A stretch of DNA of 64,000 bases. Source: Rhypophila decipiens. Its lineage: Eukaryota; Ascomycota; Sordariomycetes; Sordariales; Naviculisporaceae. The translations under genes were made by a program, and so were the position numbers. Shown here one piece after another: positions 60,205 through 64,000 of the stretch. Each line of letters begins with the position of its first letter. Within the stretch, counting starts at the first letter, position 1. The notes below the pieces were generated by a model, which saw only the letters and a list, made by a program, of their open reading frames with translations, was not told the DNA's origin and did no database searches. The stretch is from contig MU858137.1 in assembly GCA_033297075.1 (NCBI GenBank), positions 62,001-126,000 on the forward strand, read 5' to 3'.

Positions 60205-61643
60205 ATGGGCGGCCTTCTTATTCTCTTGGCCCTCAGTGTAAGTCGATCTGGTTACACAACTTGCAAAATTTTCTGCGCCTTTCGCAGTCTCATCGAGTCA
60301 ACGCTGACATGTCCAATTTGATCTTCACAGGTGGTCATGGCTGTTGCGTACGTCGAGCCGTTGAATCGGTGATAGATGCCCGTTTCTTCGAGCGCAAACT
60401 GACCGATTCTCTCACAGTTCGTTCCTAGCCGGCGCACTCCCGTTGTCCATGACGCTCTCACAATCACAGCTGCGGTTATTATCTAGCATAGGAATAGGTG
60501 TCCTCGTCGGCACGTCACTTATCGTTATTATACCGGAGGGAGTCGAGGCTATCACGTCGGCGGGACTAGAATCGCATGCGCACAACACGCCGAGGCACAT
60601 CATTCACTCGAGGGGCATCCACGGTCTCATACAATGGGAAAGGTCTGCGACTGCTCAGCAGGCCGGTTCAGTATTCAAGATGTTTGGCACGGTTCCATCG
60701 ACGGCTGAAAACGCAGGAGACGTATCCGAAATTATTGCAAAAAGAGACGACGAGAAGAAGGAGACTCCCGCAGACACAAAGCAACCAGACGAGGCGGCCC
60801 ATCACGACGAATACCACCTGCCCACGTTTTACATCGGCTTTTCCCTGATCCTCGGGTTCGCCCTCATGTTCCTCATCGACAGACTGCCCCGCCACGCGAC
60901 TGAGCAGTTCCAAGCGGCCCCAGCGACGCGACACATTAGCCTCGACGACTTGGCCGGTTCTAACAGCACAGCGGACGAGGAGAGCGAACACGGCGGGTTC
61001 CTGGGCTCGCTTGCGCCGACACCGAAACAGAGCCGCAGCCTGGCGACCACCACAGGTCTCGTGATCCACGCGGCGGCGGATGGGATCGCCATGGGCGCAT
61101 CGGCCACGACGGCCAACATGAAGCTGGGGCTGATCATCTTTGTCGCCATAATGCTGCACAAAGCCCCAGCGGCCTTTGGCTTGACCTCGGTCCTACTTAA
61201 GCAAGGGCTCTCGAAACGGGCCGCGAGAGGGCATCTAATCGTGTTCAGTCTGGCTGCTCCATTCGGAGCCCTGGGTACCTATCTGCTCATCAAACTGATC
61301 GGCGGTGCCAATATGGAAGGCGAGTCGGGGCAGTGGTGGACGGGCATGTTGCTTCTCTTTTCGGCTGGGACCTTTTTGTGAGTAACTAACTGCCCTCAAC
61401 CATCTTCTTTCCGGCTATGGCAACTAACTAACAACCAATCTCAGATATGTCGCCATGCACGCGATGCAGGAAGACAGTGCTCCTCCTGGCGGAGGAGGAG
61501 GCCACGACCATCACTCGAATGGGTACGCAGAGGGCGGGAACCTGTCACAGAGGAAACAGGCGAGGCCGCAGATGCGCGATACGCTTGCCACGATAGGAGG
61601 CATGCTCTTGCCTTTGTTGACGCAGTTTGGGCATCACCATTGA
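60205..61643 (+). CDS. ZIP family metal transporter, ZIP9/Atx2-like
   Basis: Exons are 60205..60237, 60331..60347, 60418..61377 and 61445..61643 (402 residues); introns are 93, 70 and 67 nt. Exon 2 is only 17 nt. The joined N-terminus, MGGLLILLALSVVVMAVASF followed by LAGALPLSM, forms membrane segment 1; a start inside exon 3 would lose it. Later segments: LSSIGIGVLVGTSLIVIIPE, FYIGFSLILGFALMFLI, then the metal-binding pair HAAADGIAMGAS (~233) and HKAPAAFGLTSVL (~264), two more helices, and a terminal helix TLATIGGMLLPLLTQF. The cytosolic or lumenal loop (~70-125) has His residues (HAHNTPRHIIHS, AHHDEYH), and a Gly/His stretch GGGGGHDHHSN follows segment 7. Yeast Atx2 and animal ZIP9 are Golgi Mn/Zn transporters; Golgi location is inferred. 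Confidence 0.9.
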
Positions 61644-64000
61644 TTCGATGCCTTGTTTACTGACTTTGCTATACAGGAAGTCTGGGTCGAGTGTATGTCT
61701 GTTCTTGCCCCCTTTTTTTTCATACCAACGTTGTTTGATATATGATCTATCTGGTTGGGCGCCTTGCTTTCTATATCTGTTAGACTCGTTTCTTTTTTTT
61801 TCTCTTGGCCAGGTCAAACCTGGACCGGTCTGTTTGTGATGTTCTGTTTTAGGACCACCAGCGGATCGAGTACAATGGCGTTCAAAATACCGGATAGGCA
61901 TTTGATATCAGCTTTGTATATGTATAGCTTGACAAGATATTCTTTCGTCTTGTCGCAATGGAGTCTGGGAGTCATGTATCAGGTCCTATGCTCCTTCATC
62001 TGCTGGGGGATAGAGTACCTCTAAGTAACGAACTTGACCCGCTTGTTGTCTGGTCACCACACAAGACACCTTTCATCCTGACCGTTGTCGTACAACATTG
62101 CTGATAAGTTCCTGATTGTACTGTACCAACGGACTGCCTATTTAGATAGGTAGTTGGTAGCGACTTTACATGCGATGCTCGTTGGGGGCGAAGATTTCAG
62201 ATTTCAGACGAGACATGAAGGATTCACGTACTACCCCTATACTGTGCCTCTTGGACCTGCTGTTCTACTGTTCAGGGAAGGAAGGTGTAAGTACTTGGCT
62301 TAACTGCACTGGACCCTGATTTTGTCCTACCAGAAAAAGACCCAACTCTTGTTACAAAAACCAAAATAGTCGAGGCTTTTTACACGAACTACTAAGGAGT
62401 TATCCGTAAAGTTGTGTTTTCTGCTCTTAATCCCTGAGCTAGTTCAATATGTTAACAGTCCGAGCCTAGCGTATGTGAGCTGGGATGCATATATGTTGGT
62501 GGAAAATGCGTTTGACATATAGTTCGGGTTAGCACAAGAGGCCGTTGGTGTTGATTTAGCATGACCCGGGCCGAGATGAGGCCCGGCCGGCGGCCATGGG
62601 CTGGAGGAGGAGTGGGTTAGGTAATCGGGAAAGGCGCCGTTACCGCTGGAGGTGTAAATAAGCACCCGCCCCGAGGACTGGACATGCGGGAAGTTCGGTG
62701 TCGTAAATGGATCCCGTAGATACAAAATATTAACCCGTCAGGGCATCTGTCGTTCTCCATACTAAATAATGCTCAAGGTCTAGAAGCGCATGTACTGAGG
62801 TACCGTCTGGACACTCACAGGCTAGGTCCGCCATATCGGTAAGTACCATATGGCCTGGCCAGGTGAGAACAGAGTCCGGGGCTGAGAGCATAAGACGCAC
62901 ACTGATCCCAACAGGTCAAGTCCCGAAAAGAAACCCTATACGGAGTAGGATAGAAGAAGCAGTCATGTCACCAACTGCACGACATACCTTATGTGGTGTG
63001 ATATCTCTAGCAGAGCCATCGGAGGATTATTTTCTTCGTTTTTGGCATTTCAAGCCACAGGCTTGCTTGTGCCGTAACTGGATACCAACACAGGTCGGTG
63101 TCTGGAAAATAGGGGTAGCCCGTGCCTCTTTCTCTCCCTCCCCAGCTGTAACTTGGGATTGCTATTGTTTAATGAAGGGGGCGGCTTCAGATGTAACTGA
63201 TGAGATCGCCCTTACAGCAAAACCTTGATAATAGCAGAAGAAGGTTATTGTCGTCATCGTTTCCATTTTCGGCTGCTGTGAGCGAAATCAAGATGGTCAT
63301 CGTGAGATGTACCAATGTACAGACGGATACGGATATCGTGCAGCAAGCCTTCCCGTCAATAGTGTGAATATGTAGGGTAGACCGAGATGCTTTTCTTGGA
63401 ACCTGCGTGTCCGATAAATGCTGTTCATCTCATGTGGGTGCTATAAGTCCAGAGTGTTGGAGGTAGATGTGCCCGTTGTGGTCTTGGGTGGAGGAGGACG
63501 GCGCGCTGCGATTGGTTAGACTGCATTACGAATTGCATCTGTGAGAGCGCTTAAAGGGAGACAGGGAAAATTCCCAGCCCAACGGGACCCGCGCACCAAC
63601 GAAGCATAATCGACCGACGACGCCCTTCTGATGGAGAATAGAACAACCCGAGATACGGACAGCAACCTTATTTTTGACTAAAACGTGATGCGGGTTGGCG
63701 GGTAGTTCCGACCGCACTGATGCCAGGGGAATTTACAGTTCGTAGATAGTACATGTATCCTCAGGTCCCGAGTTGGGTTTGCTGGGTTGGGTTGCCGATA
63801 TATTAGCATTCAACAACGCCTGATAATTTCGATATTAATGTATTTTCCCTGTGTGTATGTAGGTACCTTGCTTGAGTGCAACAGCCCGTCTCAATGCTGG
63901 CCATATAGTAATTAAAGAGACAAAATACAAGGCCGGTGCCGTGATGACAATGGCTTGACTGCGCCGTGGGTTTTTATGCGGTCGAGGTGCGTCTCGGCCG
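61644..64000. other. Right-hand intergenic region, no supportable gene
   Basis: About 2.4 kb follow the ZIP stop. The longest plus-strand frame, 121 codons at 62863, lacks family features. A TACGGAGTA word occurs at 62939..62947. A CCAAT-type word (GCGATTGGTTAG) at 63508-63519 could belong to the promoter of a gene beyond the window. Confidence 0.45.

Noticed and set aside
62863..63228. 121-codon plus-strand frame near the right end
   Set aside because: No family features, no splice or promoter context; likely chance.
1..64000. CRISPR arrays, bacterial-type operons, rRNA genes or a secondary-metabolite cluster
   Set aside because: None is present. The genes are eukaryotic, intron-bearing and mostly housekeeping; no polyketide or peptide synthetase, cytochrome P450 or similar cluster enzyme was seen.

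Overview
The window is nuclear DNA from a filamentous ascomycete (Pezizomycotina, probably Sordariomycetes; the class is an inference). Supporting evidence: short introns of 56-210 nt with GTAAGT/GTATGT/GTGAGT donors, CTAAC or CTGAC branch sites and YAG acceptors; a Zn2Cys6 regulator; fungal versions of Hat1, Ctk3, Hot13, Rea1 and a ZIP transporter; and an inverted repeat whose arms differ almost only by transitions. It is an assembled scaffold containing one 10-N gap.

Layout. 1-8.2 kb: no supportable gene. 8.2-10.3 kb (+): a protein with an N-terminal AMPK-type glycogen-binding-like module and a long disordered tail. 11.6-14.1 kb (-): XPB/Ssl2 helicase of TFIIH. 14.9-15.4 kb (+): a CHY zinc-finger (Hot13-like) protein. 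15.8-16.9 kb (-): proteasome alpha-4 (Pre6), with a 7-nt microexon. 17.4-19.2 kb (+): a mitochondrial FAD-linked D-2-hydroxyacid dehydrogenase. 21.5-23.7 kb (+): a seven-exon Zn2Cys6 transcription factor. 26.9-28.8 kb (+): a protein with an SRA/YDG-like domain. 29.9-31.4 kb (+): a Par14-type parvulin, interrupted by a long repeat-rich intron that holds the gap. 32.0-34.0 kb: divergent ribosomal protein genes eS12 (-) and uS8 (+). 34.8-36.8 kb (-): a GT90/CAP10 glycosyltransferase. 37.5-37.9 kb: a MITE-like inverted repeat. 38.7-53.8 kb (-): the 5009-residue midasin/Rea1 ATPase in one intronless frame. 54.3-55.0 kb (+): mitochondrial ribosomal protein bL12m. 55.5-56.6 kb (-): CTD kinase subunit gamma (Ctk3). 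57.6-59.3 kb (-): histone acetyltransferase Hat1. 60.2-61.6 kb (+): a ZIP9/Atx2-like metal transporter. The last 2.4 kb holds no supportable gene.

The genes are not an operon or a biosynthetic cluster. They are mostly housekeeping genes with a growth theme: ribosome production (eS12, uS8, Rea1, Par14, bL12m), transcription and chromatin (Ssl2, Ctk3, Hat1, SRA-like, Zn2Cys6) and protein turnover (Pre6). Most promoters lie between divergent pairs: Ssl2/CHY, Pre6/dehydrogenase, eS12/uS8, Rea1/bL12m and Hat1/ZIP. All exon structures given here were worked out by hand from splice signals, reading phase and protein-family conservation, and all add up to whole codons. I did not find a clear new multi-gene system. 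The most unusual signals are the microexon, a coding-like duplicate of a parvulin exon end inside its own intron, the inverted repeat with a tRNA-like box A beside it, and the SRA-like protein.
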